A stretch of 64,000 nucleotides of DNA from Erysipelotrichaceae bacterium 66202529 (GCA_017161075.1 CP046174.1:2170001-2234000), one strand, 5' to 3'; shown: positions 1 to 9,027, counted from the stretch's first letter. The notes: generated by a model not told the origin, from the letters alone. Numbers and translations: made by a program.

Positions 1-1
1 T

Positions 2-199
2 ACAGAAAAAGAGCGGGATGAAAACGGCAGACGTGTGTATAACGGCAGTCTGCGTTCCAAAAACCGTACCATCAATGATATAGCGAATAAATATCAGGGC
101 GGGGGACATCGCTTTGCCTGTGGCGTGAAGGGCTTGTATGAGGAAACGATTCAGAGCCTGCTGCAGGATTTATGCGAGCGTGTAAAGGATGAAAAATAA
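2..199 (+). CDS. DHH/DHHA1 phosphoesterase, NrnA-type (C-terminal fragment)
   Basis: Only the last 65 residues are in the window; the 5' part lies upstream. The frame is open from base 2 to the TAA at 197-199. The fragment contains GGGHRFACG, the glycine-rich GGGH motif of the DHHA1 substrate-binding domain that closes DHH-family phosphoesterases. In NrnA proteins this domain helps bind nanoRNA or pAp, which the upstream DHH domain hydrolyses. Lone DHHA1 motifs also occur in related c-di-AMP phosphodiesterases (GdpP-type), so the NrnA call is tentative. An intrinsic terminator follows at once. Confidence 0.7.
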   Translation, partial: TEKERDENGRRVYNGSLRSKNRTINDIANKYQGGGHRFACGVKGLYEETIQSLLQDLCERVKDEK

Positions 200-232
200 G
201 GACAGTATATCCAGTATATGCTGTTCTTTTTT
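200..232 (+). terminator. Intrinsic terminator after the DHH phosphoesterase
   Basis: An 11-bp stem (200-210 with 216-226, including G-U pairs) with a 5-base loop is followed by six T residues. It starts one base after the stop codon of the upstream gene. Confidence 0.85.
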
Positions 233-393
233 ACACACTGCATGAGCTGGTGTCAGGCAGCAATGATTATTTCGATGATTACGCAACAAAATGAAGGGCA
301 TATGTTTTGCATAAACTATCATATAATAGAAGATGAATATAATAACCCTGGCAGTACCAAGCAAAGCTAATGCAGAGATTACTGCAAATATAA

Positions 394-802
394 ACTTTTT
401 ATAATGCAAGGTTGTGGAGACAAACAATCTATGATAAGCTTTATGCAAAAGGTGGAAAATCAGATGAACTGCGTTTTATTACAGGCTATAAAGAAATACA
501 CCTCTCATAATGGAAATCCATAAAATATACAATGCTTTAGAAGCTTATCCGATTTCTGAAGAATGCTCATGCGGTATGGAACAATGACTCCTGTTCCAAA
601 TTGGTTTCGCTGCTTTAAGTTACCTGTTTTATATGCAGAACACATATATCACGCGAATGTGGCTACAGCTCAGATTGCGGCTGCTTATTGGCGCTGTATG
701 CTCTTCATGCTGTGTTGAACGTATGCAGAAGGAGGTATCTATGATGTGGAGTATGGCTATATCCAGCCTGTTGTGGATAAAGCAATCAAACTGGATGAAT
801 AA
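394..802 (+). pseudogene. Decayed protein-coding gene, family not recognised
   Basis: Protein-like sequence continues across three frames. Frame A (394-510) reads ...IYDKLYAKGGKSDELRFI and ends in TAA. Frame B (510-587) reads MEIHKIYNALEAYPISEEC and ends in TGA. Frame C (578-802) contains TPVPNWFRCFKLPVLYAEH and HANVATAQIAAAYWR, crosses an in-frame TGA at 716-718, and resumes with GGIYDVEYGYIQPVV to a TAA at 800-802. Composition and hydrophobic patterning look like real protein in each piece, which suggests one ancestral gene of about 130 codons broken by two frameshifts and a nonsense change. No start codon with a ribosome binding site is evident. I do not recognise the family. It fills most of the 600-base gap between the DHH gene and hscC. 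Confidence 0.55.
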
Positions 803-820
803 AGGAAAGAAGGTGTGTGT

Positions 821-2515
821 ATGGCAATTTTAGGAATAGATTTAGGTACAACAAATTCATTAGCCTGTATATGGGATAATCATAAATACGTACTGATTCC
901 GAATGCATTTGGAGCATTTCTTACACCGTCAGTTGTAAGCTTCCTGGAAAACGGGGAAATATTGGTAGGAGAAGCTGCAAGGCAGCGTTTAGTAACACAT
1001 CCCTCTACGACATTCGCTGAATTTAAACGTTATATGGGAACGGATAAAACCTATATGGCATATGGTAAAGCTTATCAGCCCCAAGATTTAAGTGCCTTGG
1101 TCATTCGTAAGCTGGTAGAGGATGCAAGTGTGTTTTTGCATGAGGATATCGAGGAAGCAGTCATTAGTGTCCCTGCTTATTTTAATGATGACCAGCGATG
1201 GGCCACAAAAATCGCAGGACAATTAGCTGGTATTCGCGTAGATCGAATTATCAACGAACCCAGTGCTGCAGCATTATCACACCATATGGTGAATTTAGAG
1301 GAGGATATGCTTGCTCTGGTCGTGGATTTTGGTGGAGGTACACTGGATATATCCATTGTGGAAGCTTTTGACAATGTAGTGGAAATCCGTGCAATCAGTG
1401 GGGATAATCATCTTGGCGGCAGTGATTTTGATGAAGCGATACTGGAAAGCTTTTTACAGGAACAGGGAATGAAAAAGCAGGAGCTGCAGGCACAGGAGCT
1501 GGGTCTTCTCAAGAATGAAGTGGAAAAAGCAAAAAAGCAGCTCAGTGTACAAACGGATTGTACTCTTCAGGTCATGCTGCATGAACAAAAATGCGAAATG
1601 AAATGGAATCGTGGGAAATTGACATCTGTTTGTATGCCCCTGCTGCAACGCATCCGCATCCCCATGGAGAGGGTATTAAAGGACAGCGGGCTACATCTTC
1701 AAGATATTCAGGAAATTATTCTGGTGGGAGGTACCTGCCGTATGCCGGTGGTCATACAGTTTTTAGAGTACCTGTTACAACGCAATGTAACATTGTCACA
1801 TGAGCCTGATCAGGCCATTGCCATCGGATGCGGGGTGGCCGGAGGAATTAAGGAGCGTAATCGTGATGTTCGAGATCTTCTGTTAAGTGATATCTGTCCT
1901 TTTACATTGGGGATAGCTGTTTATGATGATGCAACAGAAAGCTATGCTCTGGCGCCTATCATAGAACGGAATTCTACATTGCCGTGCAGTGTGCTTCGTC
2001 TGTTTACCTACCGTTCAAAAAATGGAAAATTGGAAATCAGAGTTTTACAGGGAGAGCATCGACAGGCAGAGGCGAATCTTCTTATGCGTACAGTTGAAAT
2101 CAAGGTTCCCAAGACCAGAGAGGAATATCAGCCGATTTCCGTTCGTTTCACGTATGATATAAACGGATTACTGGAAGTGGAAACCAATACCTATGAGACA
2201 AAGAGTGAACAGCGCATCGTGATTCAAAACAAAATGAATCGTATGAAGGAGGAGGAAGTTAAACTCCGTTTGAAGGAGCTGCAGGAATTTAAACTGCCTT
2301 CTCATGAAAAGGAAGTTTTCCGAAATTTGCTGGAGCGCGGGGAACGGTTGTTTTATGAAAGTGTTGGGGAGCGAAGAAGAAATATTTCTGATTTACTGGA
2401 CGAATTTGAGCAGGCCTTACAGCGAGAAAACATGCATCAGATTCATGAATCTTACAAAAAAGTCAAAGCTGCTTTTGACGAATTGGAAAAGGATACACCG
2501 ATATTCTTTAGTTAG
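821..2515 (+). CDS. hscC: Hsp70 family chaperone, HscC type
   Basis: A 564-residue Hsp70. The ATPase domain starts with GIDLGTTNSLA (phosphate 1), contains VDFGGGTLDIS (phosphate 2) near residue 170, and LVGGTCRMP (adenosine loop) near 305. The substrate-binding part is short, as in HscC (about 556 residues in E. coli), against about 610-640 for DnaK. The ATG at 821 has GAAGG seven bases upstream; an upstream in-frame GTG at 815 is less likely. It is followed 11 bases later by a membrane J-protein, the same pairing as E. coli hscC with DjlB/DjlC. A specialised client or membrane stress role is inferred; the family's substrates are poorly known. A lateral or DnaK-paralogue origin cannot be excluded. 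Confidence 0.85.
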   Translation: MAILGIDLGTTNSLACIWDNHKYVLIPNAFGAFLTPSVVSFLENGEILVGEAARQRLVTHPSTTFAEFKRYMGTDKTYMAYGKAYQPQDLSALVIRKLVEDASVFLHEDIEEAVISVPAYFNDDQRWATKIAGQLAGIRVDRIINEPSAAALSHHMVNLEEDMLALVVDFGGGTLDISIVEAFDNVVEIRAISGDNHLGGSDFDEAILESFLQEQGMKKQELQAQELGLLKNEVEKAKKQLSVQTDCTLQVMLHEQKCEMKWNRGKLTSVCMPLLQRIRIPMERVLKDSGLHLQDIQEIILVGGTCRMPVVIQFLEYLLQRNVTLSHEPDQAIAIGCGVAGGIKERNRDVRDLLLSDICPFTLGIAVYDDATESYALAPIIERNSTLPCSVLRLFTYRSKNGKLEIRVLQGEHRQAEANLLMRTVEIKVPKTREEYQPISVRFTYDINGLLEVETNTYETKSEQRIVIQNKMNRMKEEEVKLRLKELQEFKLPSHEKEVFRNLLERGERLFYESVGERRRNISDLLDEFEQALQRENMHQIHESYKKVKAAFDELEKDTPIFFS

Positions 2516-2526
2516 GAGTACATAGC

Positions 2527-3945
2527 GTGACAGTAGAAGAAATTTTAAAACGTTTGGATATTGATGAAATCCATGATATCCATGCTGTAAAAAAAGCATA
2601 TGCAAAGCAGGTAAAGCTGTATCATCCAGAGGAAGATCCAATCGCTTTCCAGGAGCTGCAGCAGGCATATCATGAGGCAATCCGCTATGCCCGCGCACAG
2701 CAGTCTGTACTTGTTCAGGAATCCATACCTGCAAGGGAAGAAACAACTGGCGAAGAAGCTTTTACAAAAATTGAAAAAAAGTCCTTCCTGCAAGCAGCAC
2801 AGGCAACTGAAACGCTGGAGGATGACACTGCAGTAAATCATGAACGACTTCCCCAGGCTATCGCTGAAGCAGTGAGGCTGCAGGATCATCATCAGCTGCA
2901 AGAGCTGTTACAGGAATGCGAAAAATGCATGCTGTTTCAAGAAGATATATTTTTAAATGCATTAGGCAGAGAACTACGTAAATCTGATAACGAAATACCC
3001 TTTACCATAAGGCAACAGCTGCAACAGGCTTTTCATTTAAAGACCTCCGAATTACGCCCTGTGCAGGAGGAACTGTTAGACAGTATTCAAAAAGGGATTC
3101 CTGTATTTCAAAGCTATCGGTTTTCGTGTAAAAGGGACCAGGAATATCTGTTGCAAACGTGGGAGGAATTGTGTTCTCAGCCTCAGGAAGATACAGAGGC
3201 ATGGCTTGAATTTTTGAATCAAAGGAACTGGGAGGATGATGATCCGGATGCACAGATGGCTGAGAAAATCGTGGAATTGGAAATGAGAAAAATGTACGCC
3301 CATAGCAGTGCAGTAGCCGGGAAGATTTATTCCTTTCTTCATATCCGGGAGCATCTTCTCACGGATGAAAAGCAAACCTACGCAAGGCTGAAGCTTCTGC
3401 TTAGTAAAGATGCCTCCTTTTCCGAGCAGGATTTCATAAGCTGGAAAAGGGAAATCTATGGGCAGGTACATCAATTTGCAGCGATTTCCAGCCGGAACAG
3501 ACCACCGGAAGAATGGAAAAAGTGGCTAAAAAAACAGAACATGAATCCAGAGGATCTGGAGCTGTTGGTTCATCTTGGCAGACAGGCTAAAAATTATCAC
3601 TATGTAAAGGCTACACAGAAGCTGCTTTTTTCCTATTTTAAATTAAAAGATAATTTGCTGCCGGTTCAACAGGAATTTAAAGAGGCAATTCAAGCACAGC
3701 CCCAAGCCTATATGAAAAAGCGCAGAACATTGACTCTGCTTTTGCTAATCATGCTGCTTCTTACCTTCCTGATCCCATCTTTTATGAATTATTCAAGGCA
3801 GCAACGGGTGAAAAAGGAACAGGAACAAGAAGAACTGCGGGAAATACAGAAAAAAGCTATGGAAGAGTTAGAAAAAAAGGAGCAGGAACAGATGAAAAAG
3901 ATGCTGGAGGGAGCTGCCAAAGCGGAAATGAAAGATAAAGAATAA
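2527..3945 (+). CDS. Membrane-anchored type III J-domain protein, DjlB/DjlC-like
   Basis: 472 residues starting at GTG with AGGAG ahead; that SD overlaps the hscC stop. Residues 3-60 form a short J-domain with AYAKQVKLYHPEEDP, so the usual HPD tripeptide reads HPE (residues 33-35). The middle is long, helical and acidic. One transmembrane segment lies near residues 402-422 (TLTLLLLIMLLLTFL), then a charged coiled-coil tail rich in Glu and Lys. This order (N-terminal J-domain, long helical middle, C-terminal anchor, 470-480 residues) matches DjlB and DjlC of E. coli, the partners of HscC. It probably recruits and stimulates the adjacent Hsp70 at the membrane. Sequence identity to the E. coli proteins cannot be judged here. 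Confidence 0.75.
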   Translation: MTVEEILKRLDIDEIHDIHAVKKAYAKQVKLYHPEEDPIAFQELQQAYHEAIRYARAQQSVLVQESIPAREETTGEEAFTKIEKKSFLQAAQATETLEDDTAVNHERLPQAIAEAVRLQDHHQLQELLQECEKCMLFQEDIFLNALGRELRKSDNEIPFTIRQQLQQAFHLKTSELRPVQEELLDSIQKGIPVFQSYRFSCKRDQEYLLQTWEELCSQPQEDTEAWLEFLNQRNWEDDDPDAQMAEKIVELEMRKMYAHSSAVAGKIYSFLHIREHLLTDEKQTYARLKLLLSKDASFSEQDFISWKREIYGQVHQFAAISSRNRPPEEWKKWLKKQNMNPEDLELLVHLGRQAKNYHYVKATQKLLFSYFKLKDNLLPVQQEFKEAIQAQPQAYMKKRRTLTLLLLIMLLLTFLIPSFMNYSRQQRVKKEQEQEELREIQKKAMEELEKKEQEQMKKMLEGAAKAEMKDKE

Positions 3946-3968
3946 TCTGTTCTGTTTCATTTATAGAC

Positions 3969-4010
3969 ATACAGGGAAGCCGCTACAGCAAAGCCGGCTT
4001 CCCTGTATTT
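3969..4010 (+). terminator. Terminator-like hairpin after the hscC operon
   Basis: A perfect 14-bp stem (3969-3982 with 3995-4008), loop of 12 bases, followed by only a short T run (ATTTG). It is stable, but the weak U-tract makes terminator strength uncertain. Confidence 0.65.
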
Positions 4011-4148
4011 GCGAAAAACTGCTTGCGTTGGAAAAAGGCAGGAGTACAGCATACACAATAAATGAAAAATATAAAGAAACCATGGTCACGCGTGTATTAA
4101 GAATGGGGAATCTATGATAAAATAATAAGAAGAAATGAGGTGTTGTGA

Positions 4149-7100
4149 ATGAGTGTCCACTTACATGTGCGCAGCTGCTATACCCTGCTGCAAAGCACCC
4201 TGACGGTAGCGAAAATAGCGGCTGCGGCCAAACGCTGCGGCTATACAGCTGTCGCACTGACGGATAAGCATGTCATGCATGGGGCCATGGCATTTTATCA
4301 TGCTTGTAAAAAAGAACAGATCAAACCGATCTTCGGAATGGAAGTGGACGTGCTGGAGAAGGATGATGTGTACGGCTTTGTGCTGCTGGCTAAAAATGAT
4401 CACGGCTACCAGAATCTGATGAAATTATCCACCTGGCTGAATACAGGGGAGGAAACCAGAACCCTGGATTTGGATACCCTTGCCTTTTATGCAAAGGACT
4501 GCATCGTGATTACAAACGGAGATCAGAATCAGATGGAGACGCTGATCGTGAAGGAAGAGCTGGATTTATTGCGCCACTGGTTAAAGGTGTGTCAAGCGCA
4601 GTTTGCGGATTTTTATGTAGCGGTTTCCCGCAATGATTCCGGCCTGATGCAAAAGAAAAATCCGGTCTTAAAGCAGCTGTGCAAGGAGCTGGGCATTCCC
4701 TATACCGCGCTCTCCCGCGTATATTTTGAGTATGCCGAGGATGAGGAAAGCTACAAGACCCTGTGTGCTATTGACCAGGGGGTATCCCTTCAGGATAAGA
4801 TGCTGAATTACAGTCCGCGTCGTTATTTCCGCAGCCCTGCGGAAATGCAGGAGCTGTATGAGGATGCGGAGCTGGCAATGAGCGATCATATTGCGGCGAT
4901 GTGCAATGTGGAAATGAGCTTTCCAAAAGCGGTACTGCCGAAATTTCATAATAAATACGGTGTCAGCAGTGAAGAGTTTTTGCGCAGTCTCTGTCAGAAG
5001 GGACTGCAGAAGCGTATGCAGTTTCAGACGATTTCCGATGTCTATCAGCAACGACTGGATTACGAGCTGGATGTCATCATCCGTATGCAGTATGCAGATT
5101 ACTTTCTCATTGTCTGGGACTTTATCCGATTCGCAAAGACACAGCATATTTACATCGGACCGGGCAGGGGAAGTGCTGCCGGTTCTCTGGTTGCCTATTG
5201 TCTTGGCATCACACACGTTGATCCGATTCGCTATCATCTGCTGTTTGAACGCTTTTTGAATCCGGAACGTATTTCCATGCCAGATATCGATACCGATTTT
5301 CCGGATAACCGCCGTGATGAGGTGATCCGCTATGTGGAGGAGCTGTATGGGAAGCATCGGGTATCCCATATCATCACCTTTAATACGCTGGCTGCCAAGC
5401 AGGTGCTGCGGGATGTCGGTAAGGCGATGGAAATCAATCCGCGTCAGATTGACCGGTTGTGCAAGCTGGTACCCAATGTGTTAAAGGCAACCCTTGATTT
5501 TGCTTACCACAATGAACCGCGCTTTAAGGAGATTATAAACAATGGGGAAACAATGGGACGGCTGTATGCCGTTGCCAGAAAGCTGGAGGGCTTGCCGCGG
5601 CATGCATCGCTGCATGCGGCCGGTATTGTTTTTTCCAATGAGGATATTGAACAGGTATGTCCGCTCATCGATGTGGATGAAGGGGTATGTGCAACACAGT
5701 TCACCATGGAATATCTGGAGGAGCTTGGACTGATTAAGATGGATTTTCTCGGTCTGCGCAATCTGACCATCATTGACGAAATCGTTCAGCATATCAATGC
5801 GGCCTCCGATCAGAAGCTGGATATTATGCACATACCGCTGGATGATCCTAAAACCTATGCGCTTATTCGTGCTGTGGATACCGTGGGAGTGTTTCAGCTG
5901 GAGAGTGAAGGAATGAAAAATCTGATCCGCAAGATGCAGCCAAAAAGCTTTGAGGATATCGTGGCGACGATTGCGCTGTTTCGACCCGGGCCGATGGAAA
6001 ATATCCCGGAATATCTGGATCGGCGTGCACATCCGGAAAAGGTTGATTATATTCATCCAAGCCTGCAGCCGATTTTACAAAATACATACGGCATTATGAT
6101 TTATCAGGAGCAGATCATGCAGGTGGCGCAGACGATGGCCGGCTTCACACTCGGAAAGGCGGATAATCTGCGTAAGGCTATCAGTAAGAAAAAAGGCGAT
6201 GAGCTGCAAAAAATGCGGGAGGAGTTCATTCAGGGGGCTTTACAAAAGGGATATACGGAGGCACTGGCGCAAAGGGTGTATGCATTGATTATGAAATTTG
6301 CGAATTACGGCTTTAACCGCTCCCATTCTGTAGCCTATGGTATGATTGCCTATCAGCTTGCCTATCTGAAGGCCAATGCACCGCTGTATTTTTTCAACAG
6401 TCTGTTGAACAGTGTCATCGGCTCGGAAACCAAAACGAGTGAATATGTGTTTGAGGCACGCAAGCGCCGCATACAGATTCTGCTTCCGGACGTTAATCGC
6501 TCCTGTAATCAGTATGTTATTGAGGAGAATGCTTTGCGCTTCCCGTTTGTCGGTATCAAGGGAATCGGCAGTGCCGTATCGTCACAGATTGTAGAGGAAC
6601 GGAAAAAGAAAGGACAGTTTCGTGATTTCTTTGATTTTACCGCCCGCATGAATGGGAATAAGATTGGAAAGAAAACGATTGAGATTTTGATATATGCAGG
6701 AGCACTTGACTGCTTTAAATTTGCCCGTGCAAGTCTGATGGCATCACTGGATGATGCGCTGCGTTATGCAGATCTGGTGAAAATTGAGGATGTGGATCAG
6801 GTGCTGTTCGACTTTGATCTGGTATCCAAGCCGGCAATGACGGTGGTGAAGGACAATGCGGTCATACGTGCAGAAAAGGAAAAGGAAGCAATCGGCTTTT
6901 ATCTTTCCCGACATCCGATTGCCGATGTGCGAAGCAAAATGGGGAGAGAGCTGCCTGTACTTGTTTCCCTTCCAAAGCATAAGGGACGCTATGTGAAGTT
7001 TGTATGTCTAATTGACCGCTGCCGCCAGTATCGCACGAAAAACGGAGATATGATGATGTTTGTGGTCGGCAGTGATGAAACAGGAAAATTCGACCTTGTT

Positions 7101-7229
7101 TGTATGCCGAATATATACCGCCAGCATGCGGATGATCTTGTGAAGGGGACGTATCTGTATGTAGAGGGAATCGTGGATAAGGAAACAAGCTGCCTGGTGA
7201 AAAAGCTGACGAAAATAGAAAGGGAATAA
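4149..7229 (+). CDS. dnaE: DNA polymerase III alpha subunit, DnaE
   Basis: 1026 residues, C-family replicative polymerase. An N-terminal PHP domain starts SVHLHVRSCYTLLQS; its second motif reads TDKHVMHG rather than the commoner TDHG form, so PHP metal binding may be partial. The palm carries PDIDTDFPD, with D379 and D381 matching the E. coli D401/D403 pair, and MDFLGL with D532 as the likely third catalytic Asp. Helix-hairpin-helix and OB-fold regions follow (FVGIKGIGSAV near 790; an OB domain from about 945 on). The length is near Bacillus DnaE (about 1115) rather than PolC, so it is probably the lagging-strand/primer-extending polymerase, with PolC expected elsewhere. ATG is preceded by GAGGT. 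Confidence 0.95.
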   Translation: MSVHLHVRSCYTLLQSTLTVAKIAAAAKRCGYTAVALTDKHVMHGAMAFYHACKKEQIKPIFGMEVDVLEKDDVYGFVLLAKNDHGYQNLMKLSTWLNTGEETRTLDLDTLAFYAKDCIVITNGDQNQMETLIVKEELDLLRHWLKVCQAQFADFYVAVSRNDSGLMQKKNPVLKQLCKELGIPYTALSRVYFEYAEDEESYKTLCAIDQGVSLQDKMLNYSPRRYFRSPAEMQELYEDAELAMSDHIAAMCNVEMSFPKAVLPKFHNKYGVSSEEFLRSLCQKGLQKRMQFQTISDVYQQRLDYELDVIIRMQYADYFLIVWDFIRFAKTQHIYIGPGRGSAAGSLVAYCLGITHVDPIRYHLLFERFLNPERISMPDIDTDFPDNRRDEVIRYVEELYGKHRVSHIITFNTLAAKQVLRDVGKAMEINPRQIDRLCKLVPNVLKATLDFAYHNEPRFKEIINNGETMGRLYAVARKLEGLPRHASLHAAGIVFSNEDIEQVCPLIDVDEGVCATQFTMEYLEELGLIKMDFLGLRNLTIIDEIVQHINAASDQKLDIMHIPLDDPKTYALIRAVDTVGVFQLESEGMKNLIRKMQPKSFEDIVATIALFRPGPMENIPEYLDRRAHPEKVDYIHPSLQPILQNTYGIMIYQEQIMQVAQTMAGFTLGKADNLRKAISKKKGDELQKMREEFIQGALQKGYTEALAQRVYALIMKFANYGFNRSHSVAYGMIAYQLAYLKANAPLYFFNSLLNSVIGSETKTSEYVFEARKRRIQILLPDVNRSCNQYVIEENALRFPFVGIKGIGSAVSSQIVEERKKKGQFRDFFDFTARMNGNKIGKKTIEILIYAGALDCFKFARASLMASLDDALRYADLVKIEDVDQVLFDFDLVSKPAMTVVKDNAVIRAEKEKEAIGFYLSRHPIADVRSKMGRELPVLVSLPKHKGRYVKFVCLIDRCRQYRTKNGDMMMFVVGSDETGKFDLVCMPNIYRQHADDLVKGTYLYVEGIVDKETSCLVKKLTKIERE

Positions 7230-7234
7230 AGGAT

Positions 7235-7732
7235 GTGGATGATTTGATAACGATACAACCAGTGGAAATGAAGGATATAAAGGAGCTTGCGGCACTGGAG
7301 GCCTGCTGCTTTCCAAAGGAGGAGGCTGCAGATGAGCAAGCGCTGCGGCAGCGTGCCTGTGCATTCCCGGATAGCTTTCTGGTGATGAAAAGAGATGGTG
7401 CTGTCATCGGTATGATCAATGGCTGTGTAAGCAATGCGAGTGTGATTCATGATGAGATGTATGCGGATGCAGCCCTGCATGAGCCAGAGGGGCGCTATCA
7501 GACGGTATTCGGATTGGATGTGCATCCTGATGTTCAGCATCGGGGCTATGCACAAATGCTGATGCATGCATTGATCGAAAGGGCGAAACAGGCAAACCGA
7601 GCGGGTCTTGTCCTCACCTGTAAGGAGCAGCTCGTATCCTTCTATGAGCAATTTGGCTTTCAGAATATGGGAGTGAGCGCCTCAGTTCACGGCGGTGCTG
7701 TCTGGTATGATATGCTTTTAAAGCTTGCATGA
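7235..7732 (+). CDS. GNAT family N-acetyltransferase
   Basis: About 165 residues. The acetyl-CoA motif A is visible as VFGLDVHPDVQHRGYAQML near residues 91-109 (Q/R-x-x-G-x-A), and YEQFGFQNMG near the C-terminus is the usual motif B. The spacing and LDVHP/HRGYA wording recall arylalkylamine (serotonin-type) N-acetyltransferase relatives in Firmicutes, but substrate cannot be assigned. It starts 5 bases after dnaE, probably co-transcribed. The start is uncertain: GTG 7235 sits too close to AAAGG, while the in-frame TTG at 7244 has better spacing. Confidence 0.8.
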   Translation: MDDLITIQPVEMKDIKELAALEACCFPKEEAADEQALRQRACAFPDSFLVMKRDGAVIGMINGCVSNASVIHDEMYADAALHEPEGRYQTVFGLDVHPDVQHRGYAQMLMHALIERAKQANRAGLVLTCKEQLVSFYEQFGFQNMGVSASVHGGAVWYDMLLKLA

Positions 7733-7939
7733 GCATGGCGGCTATGCTAATTTGGAGTTGTGAATCGTAAGGTTCACTGCAGGGTATAAAGAGTAGGAGA
7801 AATCCGCAGCAGCTGTATTTTCTGATCTGCATACATAGCAGGGGAGAACATTTCCTATTCGCGTAAGTTCCTGTCTTGTCTTTCTTGATGGATGCAAGGG
7901 AAGGATGGGATGCTGCTATGTAAAAAAATGAAAAAAGTA
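7733..7939. other. Intergenic stretch upstream of rplU, nothing recognised
   Basis: No gene, repeat or clear hairpin is visible between the GNAT gene and the rplU promoter. The only open frame is a shadow on the minus strand. Confidence 0.5.
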
Positions 7940-7968
7940 TTGCTTTCAAGGGCTGTTTATGATAACAT
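7940..7968 (+). promoter_or_regulatory. Probable sigma-A promoter of the rplU operon
   Basis: TTGCTT (7940-7945), a 17-base spacer and TAACAT (7963-7968). The -10 is imperfect; TATGAT five bases upstream is an alternative. Confidence 0.5.
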
Positions 7969-7975
7969 AACTACG

Positions 7976-8062
7976 TTGTATGTCCTCCCGGATTTACAAC
8001 CGCTCAGAACAGGGTTTAAGTATGGAAACATCACCTTGCATGGCGAGTCTTAAATTTTTTAG
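7976..8062 (+). promoter_or_regulatory. Candidate L21 leader RNA
   Basis: About 90 transcribed bases lie between the promoter and the rplU ribosome binding site. Firmicute rplU operons often carry a structured L21 leader for autogenous control. The position is right, but I did not derive a fold that proves it. Confidence 0.4.
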
Positions 8063-8077
8063 AAGGAGGTGCGATTT

Positions 8078-8389
8078 ATGTACGCAATCATTGAAACAGG
8101 CGGAAAACAAATCCGTGTAGAAGAAGGTTCCACAATCTTCGTAGAAAAGCTGGACGTTCAGGAAGGCGAAGCTGTTGTATTTGACAAGGTAGTCGCTTAC
8201 TGCAACCGTTCCCTTCGTGTTGGTACTCCATATGTAAAGGGAGTTAAGGTCAACGCAAAGGTTGAAAAGCAGGGAAAAGCAAAGAAGATCATCGTCTACA
8301 AATACAAGGCTAAAAAAGGTAGCTCACACCGCAAGCAGGGACACCGTCAGCCTTACACAAAACTGACAATCGAATCTATCGAGGCTTAA
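8078..8389 (+). CDS. rplU: 50S ribosomal protein L21
   Basis: 103 residues, [17 protein letters not shown] at the start and [18 protein letters not shown] near the end, both diagnostic for bacterial L21, which binds 23S rRNA domain I with L20. ATG 8078 has AAGGAGGT seven bases upstream, so the in-frame GTG at 8069 is rejected: it lies inside the Shine-Dalgarno. First gene of rplU-prp-rpmA, the classic Firmicute order, with three bases to prp. Confidence 0.97.
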   Translation: MYAIIETGGKQIRVEEGSTIFVEKLDVQEGEAVVFDKVVAYCNRSLRVGTPYVKGVKVNAKVEKQGKAKKIIVYKYKAKKGSSHRKQGHRQPYTKLTIESIEA

Positions 8390-8392
8390 TTT

Positions 8393-8707
8393 ATGGTAAG
8401 AGTCCATGTAAAGCGGCATCAGGGTAACATACAGGAAGTGGAAATCAGAGATCATGCAGGCTATGGCGATGCAGGTCAGGATCTGGTATGCGCCGGAGTG
8501 AGTTCCATAGCTGTAGGAATGATGAATGCTTTAGATGAGATGGTGCCTGAAGCATGCGACTTCGTTTTGAAGGAAGCATACATCAAAATTGAAACAATTC
8601 TGCAGGATGAAACAGCAGGTATCCTGTTAAAGGGAATGTATTATCAGCTGTCAACCATGCAGGAAAGCTATGCAGACTATATTACAATAAACGATCAGGA
8701 GGTGTGA
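8393..8707 (+). CDS. prp: Ribosomal-processing cysteine protease Prp
   Basis: 104 residues. The catalytic pair is visible: His in RDHAGYGD (near residue 23) and Cys in [13 protein letters not shown] (near 34), as in S. aureus Prp and B. subtilis YsxB. Prp removes the N-terminal extension of L27 before it joins the ribosome. The next gene encodes an L27 with exactly such an extension, so enzyme and substrate are encoded side by side. Its stop overlaps the rpmA ribosome binding region. Confidence 0.93.
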   Translation: MVRVHVKRHQGNIQEVEIRDHAGYGDAGQDLVCAGVSSIAVGMMNALDEMVPEACDFVLKEAYIKIETILQDETAGILLKGMYYQLSTMQESYADYITINDQEV

Positions 8708-8709
8708 TT

Positions 8710-8994
8710 ATGAAATTTGTATTAGATATTCAGCTGTTCGCATCCAAAAAGGGTGTTGGTTCTACAAAGAACGGCCGTGACTCTGAATCCAAACGTCTTG
8801 GAGCAAAACTGGCTGATGGACAGTTCTGCCATGCAGGAAGTATCATTTACCGTCAGCGTGGTACGAAAATTCACCCGGGAACAAACGTTGGAAAAGGTGG
8901 AGACGACACATTATTCGCAAAAGTGAATGGTGTTGTAAAATACGAACGTTTAGGTAAAGACAAGAAAAAAGTGTCCGTTTACCCACAGGCGTAA
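8710..8994 (+). CDS. rpmA: 50S ribosomal protein L27 with Prp-cleaved N-terminal extension
   Basis: 94 residues. The N-terminus [19 protein letters not shown] carries the Firmicute extension; Prp should cut after LFA, leaving the mature SKKGVGST end that reaches the peptidyl-transferase centre. The body has [18 protein letters not shown], typical of L27. ATG 8710 follows AGGAGGTG; the in-frame GTG 8704 is inside the ribosome binding site. A terminator hairpin follows, and obg starts beyond it, with no spo0B between as in Bacillus. Confidence 0.97.
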   Translation: MKFVLDIQLFASKKGVGSTKNGRDSESKRLGAKLADGQFCHAGSIIYRQRGTKIHPGTNVGKGGDDTLFAKVNGVVKYERLGKDKKKVSVYPQA

Positions 8995-8998
8995 TGAA

Positions 8999-9027
8999 AA
9001 AATCCCCGGTATGGGGATTTTATTTTT
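8999..9027 (+). terminator. Intrinsic terminator between rpmA and obg
   Basis: A 9-bp stem (8999-9007 with 9013-9021) with a 5-base loop, then TTATTTTT. It probably lowers expression of obg relative to the ribosomal protein genes, since no separate obg promoter is obvious. Confidence 0.75.

Noticed and set aside
170..448. 92-codon open frame on the minus strand
   Set aside because: It covers the DHH terminator and part of the pseudogene, has no ribosome binding site and a composition unlike its neighbours.
633..833. 66-codon open frame on the plus strand before hscC
   Set aside because: It runs out of frame through the pseudogene pieces and into the hscC start; Cys/Trp-rich and not protein-like.
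4668..5369. Long minus-strand open frames inside dnaE (and similarly inside gltB, gltD, relA, infB)
   Set aside because: They are shadows of high-scoring genes, rich in His, Leu, Arg and Ile from reverse reading, and lack start signals.
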